Source: DATFVJ01 sp963712955
Lineage (GTDB): Bacteria; Actinomycetota; Actinomycetes; Streptosporangiales; Streptosporangiaceae
Reading direction: 5' to 3'
DNA length: 64,000 nucleotides
NCBI GenBank assembly: GCA_963712955.1
Contig: CAVQKF010000004.1
Location: 62,001 to 126,000, forward strand
The notes beneath the pieces are model-generated. The model ran no database searches. It was not told where the DNA came from and worked only from the letters and a program-made list of their open reading frames with translations. How positions within the stretch are numbered: the first letter of the stretch is position 1; each line of letters opens with the position of its first letter. Below are positions 31,940-40,735 of the stretch, in pieces. The translations under genes were made by a program, and so were the position numbers.

Positions 31940-33442
31940 GTGCAGACTGGACGCATGGGCGAGGTCCTGAATCTGCCGTCACCGTGCGTCGTGGTGCTTA
32001 CGGGCCCGGGCGCGGCAGGTAAGTCGACGTGGGCAGCGGCCCACTTCCCGGCGGACTGCGTCGTATCCAGCGATCGCCTGCGCGGGATGGCCGGCGCGGG
32101 CGAGGACGACGTCTCGGCAAGCGCGGACGCGTTCGCGCTGCTCGAGGAGATCGTGCGGCTGCGGGTCAGCAGGAAGCTGACCACGGTGATCGACACCCTC
32201 GGGCTGGATACGGAGCGGCGAACCGCGTGGCTCGCGCTGGCGCGGCGGCATGGCCTGCCGTGCGTGGCCGTCGCGTTCGACACCACCCCGGCCGAGTGCC
32301 GCGAGCGCAACCGTGCACGGCCCAAACGCATCCCGGCCGATGTCCTGTCAGCGCAGTTCCGCTCCTGGGTTGTCGTCCGTGACCTGCTGGAGGCCGAGGG
32401 ATATGACTCGGTACTCACACCGCTGCCTGTCCGGGTGGTACCAAAGGCCTTCGTAACGGCGAGCGTGGCAGCGCAGCGCCAGCACGAGGAACCGGCCGGG
32501 TTGCGCTTCGGCCTGCACATTGGCAGCTTCACCTTTCCTGGCGGCGCGCCAGCGACGTCGGCCAGCCTCCGCGAGATCGCGGTGGCAGCCGAGGCCGCCG
32601 GGTTCGGCGCGATCTATGTGATGGATCATTTCCGGCAGATTCCCCAGCTCGGCAGGCCCTGGGACGACTTCCTCGAAAGCTATGCCACGCTGGCCTACCT
32701 GGCCGCGTGCACCGACCGGGTTCGGCTCGGCGCACTCGTCACGGGCATCACGTACCGCAACGTCGCGCATCTGGGCAAGATCGTGGCAACTCTGGACGTG
32801 CTGAGCGGTGGGCGCGGCGTCTGCGGCCTCGGTCTTGCCTGGTACCGGGACGAGCACGTCGCCTACGGCTGGGATTTCCCGCCGGTGACCGAGCGCTACG
32901 CCCTACTCGAGGACGCCCTGCGGTTGCTTCCGCTGCTCTGGGGCCCAGGAGCCCCGTCCTTCGAGGGCCGTGTACTGACCGTGCCCGAGGCCATCTGCTA
33001 CCCCCGACCGCTGCAGGAGCACGTGCCCATCCTGGTGGGAGGCGGCGGCGAACGGCGGACGCTGCGGCTCGCGGCGCGGTACGCCGACGCCGCCAACGTG
33101 CTCGGGGACGCCGCTGCCGTGCGTCACAAGGCGGCCGTCCTGCGCGCCCACTGCGGGGATGCCGGCCGGGATCCCGGCCAGGTCGCGCTCACGCACCTGT
33201 CGACGGCGCTCGTGGGAGACGGCGACAGGCACGTTGCCGAACTGGTCGATCGCCTGCGCCCGCGGCGGCGCGACCCGGCGAGGTACGCGGAAACGGTCAA
33301 CGCGGGCACCGTCGCCGACCACGTCGGCCGGTTCCGTGAACTGGCCGACGCGGGCGCCCAGGAGGTCATGGTCCGCCTGCCGGATCTGGACGGCGGCGCC
33401 TCACTCGGGCGCATGGCCAAGGTCATCTCCGCCTTCCGGTAG
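31940..33442 (+). CDS. P-loop kinase fused to an F420-dependent LLM oxidoreductase
   Basis: Two domains share one 500-codon frame. Residues about 10-165 are a polynucleotide-kinase-like P-loop domain: VVVLTGPGAAGKSTWAAAHF (Walker A), a DTLGLD segment and a lid RNRARPKRIPADVL. Residues about 185-500 are a luciferase-like TIM barrel (RFGLHIGSFTFPGG, IYVMDHFRQIP, RLGALVTGITYRNVAHLGK, VPILVGGGGERRTLRL) that should bind F420. The GTG start at 31940 and the ATG at 31955 are both possible, and neither has a clear ribosome binding site. I believe similar fused proteins exist in other actinomycetes; the reason for joining a kinase to a redox enzyme is unknown. No pathway partner is adjacent. Confidence 0.87.
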   Translation: MQTGRMGEVLNLPSPCVVVLTGPGAAGKSTWAAAHFPADCVVSSDRLRGMAGAGEDDVSASADAFALLEEIVRLRVSRKLTTVIDTLGLDTERRTAWLALARRHGLPCVAVAFDTTPAECRERNRARPKRIPADVLSAQFRSWVVVRDLLEAEGYDSVLTPLPVRVVPKAFVTASVAAQRQHEEPAGLRFGLHIGSFTFPGGAPATSASLREIAVAAEAAGFGAIYVMDHFRQIPQLGRPWDDFLESYATLAYLAACTDRVRLGALVTGITYRNVAHLGKIVATLDVLSGGRGVCGLGLAWYRDEHVAYGWDFPPVTERYALLEDALRLLPLLWGPGAPSFEGRVLTVPEAICYPRPLQEHVPILVGGGGERRTLRLAARYADAANVLGDAAAVRHKAAVLRAHCGDAGRDPGQVALTHLSTALVGDGDRHVAELVDRLRPRRRDPARYAETVNAGTVADHVGRFRELADAGAQEVMVRLPDLDGGASLGRMAKVISAFR

Positions 33443-33444
33443 AC

Positions 33445-33494
33445 AGCCGGCGTCGCACTGGTCTCCTGCAGCCGGCGTCGCACCGGTCTCCTGC
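33445..33494. repeat. 25-bp tandem duplication
   Basis: Two adjacent 25-bp copies (AGCCGGCGTCGCACTGGTCT then CCTGC, with one T/C difference) lie immediately after the stop of the kinase-LLM gene. Confidence 0.88.
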
Positions 33495-33672
33495 AGCCGG
33501 CGGGCGCCGGTACAGCCGGGGGCTCCCCACCGAACAGGCACCCACCTACGACCCGGTGGTGCTCGCCGATGAAGACCACGCCATCGCCCCGGCCGGCGCG
33601 CTGCAAGCCCAGCCGAGAGGGCTGCCCTAACTAAACCGTCTCCCTGGGCATGCAACGGCGGGGCGATGACGA

Positions 33673-34169
33673 TCAATATCCGGAGCCGGAACGCGTGTCG
33701 TCCTCGTCGACAATGTGGATTGCTGCCTCTTCCGCGCCCGCCCCGCCTGCGTCGATGCCGACGTCGCGCGCGACGAGATCGGGTTCCTCATCCGGTCCCG
33801 TGCCCTCGTTCTCCGCGACCAGGCGGCAGGCCCGGGGATCAGGGCCGTCATCGAAGAGCGACGCGGCCTCGCCGTCCTCGTCTTCATCGCCCGCCGGGGC
33901 GTCGCGCCTCGTGGGCACCGCCCGCTGATCATCGCCGGCGTAGGGTCCACGTCCGGTTCCTCCTCGGCGAGGTGCTGATCGAGCGACTCGCCTTCCCGCT
34001 CCTCCGCTTCCGTGGTGCCGAAGCTCTCCCCGGCCGACCATCGATCGGGCGGCGCGATCCCCGTGTCCAGGGGGTCATCCCCTGGGTCCCCCTCGAGTGT
34101 GTCTGACGCATCGAGCACCCCGTCGTCCTCGAGATTGTCGGACGGGTCGTAGATCTCGTCGTCGGGCAT
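33673..34169 (-). pseudogene. DUF5709 family acidic protein, one frameshift
   Basis: The ATG at 34169 follows AGAGGGGAC. The first part reads MPDDEIYDPSDNLEDDGVLD, then DPLDTGIAPPDRWSAGESFG and EREGESLDQHLAEEEPDV, which matches DUF5709, a small acidic actinobacterial protein of unknown function. The sequence then loses frame. The matching C-terminal half (PYAGDDQRAVP, then DLVARDVGIDAGGAGAEEAA and IHIVDEDD) is in another frame. One G missing in the TCC/GGA run near 33946 explains both and restores 165 residues, normal for the family. Only one lesion is present, so an assembly error is quite possible. Confidence 0.78.
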
Positions 34170-34266
34170 ATCTTGTCCCCTCTTCCGCGGCCGGTGCGTA
34201 ACCACAGCGGACGCGTGGCTTGCGTGCGGTTCCATGATCGTGGTGCATTGCCGCGATATGGGCGGA

Positions 34267-35277
34267 CTATGCACCACGGTCATGAGCAGGGTCTTCGCCG
34301 AAGAGTATTGCGGGACCGCTGGCCGGGTCGCTTGCGGCACGGGCGGGGCCGGGTCCGATGCCGTCCGCGGCCGGTCCCGTTCCGCCGGGCTCGGGTCCCG
34401 TAAGGAGGCCGCTGTCGGGCAGGCCCGCCGGGATCTCGGCGGAGTCTGTTACGCGCAGCTTGCGCCGTGCGCGCTGGTAGAAGTTGGTGCGGCCCAGCCG
34501 GACCACGCGAGCGGCGCCCGCTCGCGGCCGCAGGTCGATGCGGTCGCCGCTGGTCACGTGAGCGGCGACCATCCCGTCGACCTCCACGGCGAGCCGGCCG
34601 CTTGCGGGCAGGATGTCAAGCGCCAGGCTGTCGTGCACCGAGAGGACAAGGCCGCGGTTGTACGACGAGTGCGGCGCGGCCGGTGTGACGAGCAGTGCCT
34701 CGACCGAGGGACTGACGATGGGCCCACCGGCAGAGAAGCTGTAGGCGGTAGAGCCCGTGGGCGTGGCGACAACGACCGCGTCGGCTGCGTAGCTGACGAA
34801 CGGTTGTTCGTCGACCCGCACCGCGATCACGGCGCTGCCCGCCCCGGGGATGCGCACGGCCGCGACGTCGTTGAACGCGGTGACGACCTGCTCGCCAAGG
34901 ACGGCATCCACCGCCAGCCTGGGCTCGATCGTGAAGTCGTGGTTGTCGATTGCCGAGAGCGCGCTCGGCAGGTCAGGAACATCGACTTCGGCAAGGAATC
35001 CCAGCTTGCCAAGGTTGACCCCGAGCACGGAGGCGCGCTGCCCGTCAGCAAGCCGCATGGCTCGCAGCATCGTCCCGTCCCCGCCGAGGCTGACGACCAG
35101 GTCCGCGCGCTGACCGAGTTCCTCGGCCGTTACGGCGACTGCCGCGCAGCGCAGCCTGAGGATCTCCTCGTCGATGCCGAGGACCCCGATGCCCCTGTTC
35201 GCGGCCCAGTCGAGCACGGCAGTAACCGCGGCAGCGGAATCCCTCTGGGGGTGCAGGACCAGGCCGACGTTGTGCAT
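34267..35277 (-). CDS. NAD kinase with a long C-terminal tail
   Basis: This 336-residue enzyme phosphorylates NAD to NADP with ATP or polyphosphate. The diagnostic motifs are present in order: LVVSLGGDGTMLRAM (GGDGT), VNLGKLGFL, FNDVAAVR in place of the more usual NE, ATPTGSTAY and SGDRIDL. The enzyme core ends near residue 290. The remaining 45 or so residues are a Gly/Pro-rich tail (GPEPGGTGPAADGIGPGPA) not seen in typical NAD kinases. It stands alone here, away from tlyA and recN, its usual actinobacterial neighbours, so it may be a second copy. Confidence 0.9.
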   Translation of the reverse strand: MHNVGLVLHPQRDSAAAVTAVLDWAANRGIGVLGIDEEILRLRCAAVAVTAEELGQRADLVVSLGGDGTMLRAMRLADGQRASVLGVNLGKLGFLAEVDVPDLPSALSAIDNHDFTIEPRLAVDAVLGEQVVTAFNDVAAVRIPGAGSAVIAVRVDEQPFVSYAADAVVVATPTGSTAYSFSAGGPIVSPSVEALLVTPAAPHSSYNRGLVLSVHDSLALDILPASGRLAVEVDGMVAAHVTSGDRIDLRPRAGAARVVRLGRTNFYQRARRKLRVTDSAEIPAGLPDSGLLTGPEPGGTGPAADGIGPGPARAASDPASGPAILFGEDPAHDRGA

Positions 35278-35301
35278 CTCAGCCGGTCCCCGTGGGCAAT
35301 A

Positions 35302-35373
35302 CCGCCGACCCCGCCGATCCCGCCAACCCCGCCAATCCCGCCAACCTCGCCAACCTCGCCAACCTCGCCAACA
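35302..35373. repeat. 9-bp degenerate tandem repeat upstream of NAD kinase
   Basis: About eight units of CCGCCAACC/TCGCCAACC, with small variations, begin 24 bp upstream of the NAD kinase start codon. They would lie in the promoter or the 5' untranslated region. Confidence 0.85.
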
Positions 35374-35574
35374 CCTCCGGTACCAACAAAACCGCCGGTA
35401 CCAACAAAACTGCCAAAACTGCCAAGACCGCCGGTACCGTCACTACCGCTGATTCACCGCTCGCGGGCGCCCGGGGCCATGGACGTGACATGGCCGTGAC
35501 AGCCGCGTGTGGGCGAGAACAGGTCATGAGGTGATCGTCCCTCATGCGACGCGCGGCGCGCCAGCCGGGACTCA

Positions 35575-37497
35575 TCAGCCGCCTTTCCCATCGACGGCGC
35601 CGCCACGGGACGCGCCCGACTTCCGCCCGATAAACGTGCGCGCCTTGGCGGCCCTGACCGCCGAGGAAAGTGTGTTGATGTCGTAGGCGCCGTAATGGCG
35701 CCGCCCGTTGATGAAGAAGGTCGGCGTGCCCGAAACATCGCTGAGGTCGGCGCTGTCGACGTCCTCTGCGACCCGGCGGCGCCTGCGTGCTTCTTCAGAT
35801 CCTCGGTGAATCGCTCGACGTCGAGCCCGAGCTCTCCGCGTACGGACCAGGTCGCGAGCCTAAGGGCACTCTGATGGCCAAGAGGAGTCGTGCATCTCCC
35901 AGAATTCCCCTGGTCGGCCGCGGCCTCCGCCGCTTCCGCCGCGAGCTGCGCATGCGGATGGACGTCGTTGAGCGGGAGGTGGCGCCACACGTAGCTGACG
36001 TCGCCGTAGTCCCGGAGCAGCTCGCTCACGGCCGGTTCTGCCTGGCCGCAGTAAGGGGCACTCGAAGTCGCCATACTCGACGACGCGTCACCGGCGCGCT
36101 GCTTGGGCCGCGCGACGTGGTCGCGTTCCGGATCGACGGGGCCCGAGGTCGACGATCACCGCCCACTCCGAGCAGCGCCCGGAAGCGCAGCCGCCGCGGC
36201 AGCAGCGTCCGTGGCATGGAAGACCAGCCATGTCAGGACGGACGAGCAGAGCGCCGCGCTGAGGACGCCGAGCTTCGCCTCCTCGAGCGGGTGCCGTGAA
36301 AGCGAGGGTCGCGATCAGCAGGGACACGGTGAACCCGATGCCGGCGATCGCGCCTGCGCCAGCGAGGGCGGCCCAGCCGACAGGGGGCCGGAGCCTGCCG
36401 CGGCTCAGCCGGGTGACGAGCCATGAGGCGCCGACGATCCCGATCGGCTTGCCGACGACGTAGCCGAACAGGATCCCGAGCGTGATCGGCCAGGTGAAGG
36501 CGCGCGAAAGAAACCGCCGTTGATGCAATCCCGGCGTTGGCGAGGGCGAACAGCGGCACGATCACGTAGCTCGTCCAGGGATGGTAGAGCTGCTGCAGCC
36601 GCTCGTTCGGTGAGATCGCGGTGGTCAGGCCGATGGCGGCGGAACGCGCGAGCTCGGGCGTCGGCTGTTCGCGAAAGATCGCGGAACAGGTCAGACGCAC
36701 GCTCGAGATCGGTGCGGGCGGCCGGGTGGCGTAACGTCAGCAGTCCGATCGCCAGCCCGACCACGACCGGGTCGACGCCCGACGTGAAAGTGCGACCCAC
36801 GAGCGATCCCGAGCGCGCGTACACGATCCCATGCCGGACGCCGGCACGCTCGGAGAGCGACGAGCAGCGCGAAGATCCCGACCGCGATCGCAGCGCCGAA
36901 CGCCGCGATGTCCGCCGCAGTAGGCGACCCCGATGACGATCAGCGAGACGATGTCGTCGACGACCGCGACGGTGAGCATGAAGGCCCGCAGGCGGATCAG
37001 GGAGACTCGGCCCACGAGGGCGAGCATCCCGAGGGCAAATGCTGTGTCTGTCGACATCGCCGCGCCCCAGCCGTGCGCGGACGGAGCGGCCGGCGTTGGC
37101 GGCCAGGTAGATGGCGATAGGCATCACCATCCCGCCGAGCCCGGCCAGGACAGGCAGCGCCACCCGACGCCGCTCGCGTAACTCGCCCATGTCGAATTCG
37201 CGGCGGGCTTCGAGCCCGACGACGAAGAAGAAGAACGTCATCAGCCCGCTGTTGATCCAGCACGCGCAGATCCTGCGACAGGCTGGCGCCGCCGACGCGG
37301 ATCGACAACTGCGTGTGCCAGACGGCTTCGTACGAAGACGCGTCGGTGTTCACCCAGGCCAGCGCCACAAGCGTCATGGCGAGCAGGACGGCGGCACTGC
37401 CGGTCTCCGTCCGCAGGAATAGGCGCAGCGGCGTCTGGAGATTCCGCGCCCACGCCGTTCGGCCTGAGAAGGGCGGGGTGGCCGGGGCATCGGTCAT
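35575..37497 (-). pseudogene. nhaA: Na+/H+ antiporter NhaA with C-terminal thioredoxin domain, many frameshifts
   Basis: Segments of one gene lie in order but in changing frames. They include TAWARNLQTPLRLFLRTETG near the start (37497), SGLMTFFFFVVGLEARREFD, MSTDTAFALGMLALVGRVSL, VDDIVSLIVIGVAYC, TSGVDPVVVGLAIGLL and TSYVIVPLFALANAGI. These are followed by LGILFGYVVGKPIGIVGASW and AGIGFTVSLLIATLAF, the DsbA-like part (CGQAEPAVSELLRDYGDVSY) and GTPTFFINGRRHYGAYDIN, ending at 35575. That is the actinobacterial NhaA-thioredoxin fusion. At least eight small indels are needed to join the pieces, for example an extra T in the CPYC motif. No long part is missing. It is either a recent pseudogene or a badly resolved stretch of sequence. 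Confidence 0.85.
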
Positions 37498-37733
37498 GCC
37501 GCAATTGTCGCCTCACCCGGCGGGGTCGCCCGCGGAACCCCCCTTGACGGCGCACATCCGCGCCTTGCCGTCGTATCCGCTGACGTGATGGACCCGGACG
37601 CGTATTCACCGGCAAGTGACCTCCGCCGACCCGCCACGACCATTGGTGCCTGGTCGCGCTCGATCCGGATGCCCGGCATCCCGGTCTCGGCGCTGGCAGA
37701 TTATGACGGCGGGCGCCGGCTCGGCCTGGTCAT

Positions 37734-37883
37734 TCAGCTCTTGTCGAGCCGTTCGAGTTCCGCGTCCGTGAGCACCAGGTCAACGGCCTTGGCCGAGTCG
37801 ATGACCGACTCCGGCCGGCTTGCGCCTGGGATGGGGATCACCACGGGCGCCTTCGCGAGCATCCAGGCCCGGTCTCGCCGGGG
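37734..37883 (-). pseudogene. Aldo/keto reductase C-terminal fragment
   Basis: About 50 codons read RAWMLAKAPVVIPIPGASRP, then SVIDSAKAVDLVLTDAELER before a stop. This is the typical C-terminal segment of an NADPH-dependent aldo/keto reductase (PIPGxSRPE, which binds the NADP 2'-phosphate). The catalytic Tyr/Lys/Asp/His body is absent upstream, so only a relic remains. The flanking sequence from 37498 to 38136 contains nothing else I can support. Confidence 0.72.
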
Positions 37884-38136
37884 TGATCCGATTGTCCTTG
37901 TCGCATGGTGAGCTCCCTGTCAGAGCCCCACAGGCGCAGCACCTATCCCGTTACGTAACGCTTTGTCTTATGTAACGATGGATCAGCAGGGACGGCGCCT
38001 GGGGGGGTTGCATGTCGGATATCGCCTTGTACTGCTGCCGCGCTACGCCGGCGACGCCCGCTGGCCCCGGTGACACGGCCCGATCCCGGCACCGGAGATG
38101 TCCGGAACTTCCCCGGATCGGTAACCGGAGACCCCG

Positions 38137-39087
38137 ATGACGGTCAGGCGCCGGCGGAAGGCCGTTACGAAACGGGCCCCGCGGTTCTGGGCACCTCCCG
38201 TGGGCGCGGCGGGGCAGTGGCACCCCTGGCGGCATGCGCTGGAACCCATCCCGACCGTCTTCAACTGGTACAAGGGCAATGTAGCTGAAGGCACTCTCTT
38301 ACTGGCGGCGTTCCTGGTTGTCAAGGGCTACGTGCTCGCAAAGGGTGACATCCCGACGGCCCTGGGGATCTTGCAGTACGCAGGCCTGACCAGCGTCGTG
38401 ATCGCTGGCCTGCTCTCCAGCCTGCCGATCCTGGCCGCAGCGATGCTCGGATGGACCGTCTACCGGACGGTCAGGGCCCTCCTGCCTGTGCCACGAGGAC
38501 CTGGCGACGGCCGTCCCCCTCGCGATCAGAAGCTGGGCTCGCTAGCCGTGGTCACGCTGGGCACGGCCGCGCTGTCCGCAGTGGTCACCCCGTGGACATT
38601 CATGGTGGGCGCGATCGGGATCGGCCTGCTGATCGGAGTGCTCTTGTGGCTGCCCAGGTTAATCAAACCCGGGCCCAAGCCGACGTGGGCCCGCTTGCTG
38701 GATTGGTCCGTCCGCCTGGTGATCGGGCTGGTGATCGGGCTCATCGTGTTGTATGCCCTGATAGCGATGTTGTACACGGTGTGGCTGCCGCACGAGGTTG
38801 TGGCCTTCGCCACGGGTCCCTTGAAAAAGCAGCGGCCGCCACCCGCGGTCGGCTATGTCATGGCGGATGATCCTGACGGATGGATCACGATCCTGACCAC
38901 CGGAGAACACCAAATTGTCCGGTACAGGGACCCCGCGGTGAAGTCCATTGAGCTGTGCCAGAGGGCTCCGGACGGATTCTTGTCACACATCTCCAATGCC
39001 ACGACGCTGTGGGATGAAGTCACCAAGCCGTCCTTCCTGCGTGTGCTGCACGCGCCGGTCAACCCACGGTGCCCGCCAGCGGGGTAA
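38137..39087 (+). CDS. Hypothetical membrane protein of 316 residues
   Basis: The ATG follows GGAGAC. After a basic N-terminus there are about five hydrophobic helices (GTLLLAAFLVVKGYVLA, ASMLGWTV-type region, LAVVTLGTAALSAVV, FMVGAIGIGLLIGVLLWL and LVIGLVIGLIVLYALIAMLY). A soluble C-terminal domain of about 90 residues follows (WLPHEVVAFATGPLKKQ, GYVMADDPDGWITILTTGEH, IVRYRDPAVKSIELCQ). That domain looks like a small all-beta module. I recognise no family and no operon partner. Confidence 0.78.
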   Translation: MTVRRRRKAVTKRAPRFWAPPVGAAGQWHPWRHALEPIPTVFNWYKGNVAEGTLLLAAFLVVKGYVLAKGDIPTALGILQYAGLTSVVIAGLLSSLPILAAAMLGWTVYRTVRALLPVPRGPGDGRPPRDQKLGSLAVVTLGTAALSAVVTPWTFMVGAIGIGLLIGVLLWLPRLIKPGPKPTWARLLDWSVRLVIGLVIGLIVLYALIAMLYTVWLPHEVVAFATGPLKKQRPPPAVGYVMADDPDGWITILTTGEHQIVRYRDPAVKSIELCQRAPDGFLSHISNATTLWDEVTKPSFLRVLHAPVNPRCPPAG

Positions 39088-39150
39088 TAGTGGCACCACG
39101 CCCCGGCAGATTGGCCAGGTGGGGTTCCGCGGCTTGCTAGGCATGCCGGA

Positions 39151-39555
39151 TCACCGGCCGGCGTTGTTGCGGGCCTGTTCCTGGCCGGCCATGTCTCCTA
39201 CTGGCTCGGCCGGCTCGGCCGCCGCCGCCGCCGGATCGTCGCGCTCGCGGTCGGCGTCAGCATTCCGGCTGGGGTGGTGTTCCTGGCCTGGCCGGCCGTG
39301 CTTGGCCTGATCGTCGCGCGCATGCCTTGTGTCATCCCGGCGGTCTCGCCCAAGCGCGGTGGAAGCCAGGCGCCTGGCCCGCTTGAAATGGCGCGCCGGC
39401 GCGGTGCCGCCGGTGGCGTCCCCGGCGAGCGCCTCCCAGTTTTCCGTCCGCGCCAGGGCGTCGGGGTCCAGTTCGGCGCCGCACTGGCGGCACAGAACCG
39501 CGCGCATCCCGTCGATGTCGAACGGCCCCGTCCAGTCGCACTCCGTGCATTGCAC
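39151..39555 (-). CDS. Putative zinc-ribbon protein
   Basis: The N-terminus MQCTECDWTGPFDIDGMRAV followed by LCRQCGAELDPDALA has two CxxC knuckles, a plausible zinc ribbon. The remaining 90 residues are charged and Ala-rich without recognisable structure. The opposite strand over 39166-39330 reads as two hydrophobic helices (LFLAGHVSYWLGRLG, then PAGVVFLAWPAVLGLIVARM), so the C-terminal part of this call could be the shadow of a membrane protein gene lacking a visible start. Confidence is therefore low for the full extent and moderate for the ribbon. Confidence 0.45.
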   Translation of the reverse strand: MQCTECDWTGPFDIDGMRAVLCRQCGAELDPDALARTENWEALAGDATGGTAPARHFKRARRLASTALGRDRRDDTRHARDDQAKHGRPGQEHHPSRNADADRERDDPAAAAAEPAEPVGDMAGQEQARNNAGR

Positions 39556-39927
39556 ACCGGAGAGCGTATCTAACGATCCGTACTCGCGTGACTACGTATG
39601 GCGATAGCGGTTATGTTTCTGGCGCTTGAACGCACAGCACCCCGTCACGCCACCGCGACAGATCCATCCTCGTGACGTTCCAAGCGCTCGCGAACGAGCG
39701 GCGCGGAACGGGCTTGTGGCCAGCGGCCACGAGAAGCATCAACGGTCGGCACAAACCGCGATGATCAAACGGTGGCGGTGCCGACCGCAGCCAGCGCCGC
39801 CACGCCGAAAGATTACGGACTATGGCTGGAGTTTTAGGTTTCCGGCAACAGCGTCCCAGCGCATTGGCCGTCGCGGCGGACTCGCAGGATGTGCGGGTGC
39901 CGGGACTAGGTCCCGGCACCCGGCTGG
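39556..39927. other. Intergenic region, nothing clear
   Basis: No supported gene, repeat or hairpin was found in these 372 bp. Frames are open on both strands but have atypical composition. Confidence 0.45.
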
Positions 39928-40407
39928 TCAGCACTCGATGCAGACCTGTGTGATCAGAGCGGACGGGTACCCGTACCACTGCCCGTCGCCGCGGAGCTTC
40001 TCGGGCCATCCTCCGGGATCGGCCGAGTCGTACATTTTCACCCAGCCCCAATCGATCGAGTTGATATAAGTGACATTCGTGATCCGGTAGGCGAGGTAGC
40101 CCGTTCCCGTGAAGCAGGTGTCGTGCCCGGCCGAGTCGTAGATGTCCACGGTGCGAGCCGGGTTCGCGCAACTCGTCATTCTCGTGTCTGGTGTGACATG
40201 TCCCGGTGTCGCCCACCTCGTGCAGGTGACCGTGGCGGGTTTGTCGCCGTGGAGCGCGACCGTGGTCTGTGCGCATGTGGGCGTGATGCGCGCGCCATGT
40301 GCTGCTGGCGCGGATGTTGACGCGCTTGCCGTGGTTGCCAGCAGGCCGAGGGCCAGGCCCGTGGCCATGAGGCTGGCGACGAGAAGCCGCCTGACGGATC
40401 TGTGCAT
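39928..40407 (-). CDS. Small secreted cysteine-rich protein, possibly beta/gamma-crystallin-like
   Basis: A clear GGAGGAAACC precedes the ATG. The 159-residue product has a Sec signal peptide (RRLLVASLMATGLALGLLAT, cleaved near ASA) and a mature part with six or seven cysteines, including the last residue. The segments VDIYDSAGHDTCFTGTGYLA and SIDWGWVKMYDSADPGGW resemble the repeated strands of secreted actinomycete beta/gamma-crystallin or killer-toxin-like proteins. It is predicted to be secreted and disulfide-bonded. The family call is tentative, and the role (toxin, lectin or wall protein) is open. Confidence 0.68.
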   Translation of the reverse strand: MHRSVRRLLVASLMATGLALGLLATTASASTSAPAAHGARITPTCAQTTVALHGDKPATVTCTRWATPGHVTPDTRMTSCANPARTVDIYDSAGHDTCFTGTGYLAYRITNVTYINSIDWGWVKMYDSADPGGWPEKLRGDGQWYGYPSALITQVCIEC

Positions 40408-40735
40408 GGTTTCCTCCAGTGATTTGCCGGTGAGCCGCTGTCCTGCTCGGGGCGATTGTCTGGGTGGCGGTCACATGTTTGTCCTCGTTTCGTCAGCGTG
40501 GCTGAGGCTCAACTTGGTGCGCATTGGCCGCTCCCGATTGGCGTGATCTCATGAATTCCAGGCTGCGGCTAAGGACCCCGGGAGCGGATCGGGTGAGTAC
40601 GCCGGAATCGTTGCCGATGGTGCTTAGTTGCGCTCGGTAGCCTCCTTAGCGGAGGCTGGAGACGGCCGGGTATGGCGCACCCAGTGCTTGGGCTCCGGTG
40701 GCAAATGCCGTGGGTGTCGGCTCAGAGGAGTGGCG
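40408..40735. other. Divergent promoter region, nothing specific
   Basis: This gap of about 330 bp separates the secreted-protein gene from the LAL regulator and must contain both promoters. No clear palindrome or consensus promoter was recognised. Confidence 0.45.

Noticed and set aside
39611..40474. Minus-strand frame of 287 codons suggesting a transposase remnant
   Set aside because: No DDE or IS motif was found; the secreted-protein gene with a good ribosome binding site occupies the same DNA in another frame.
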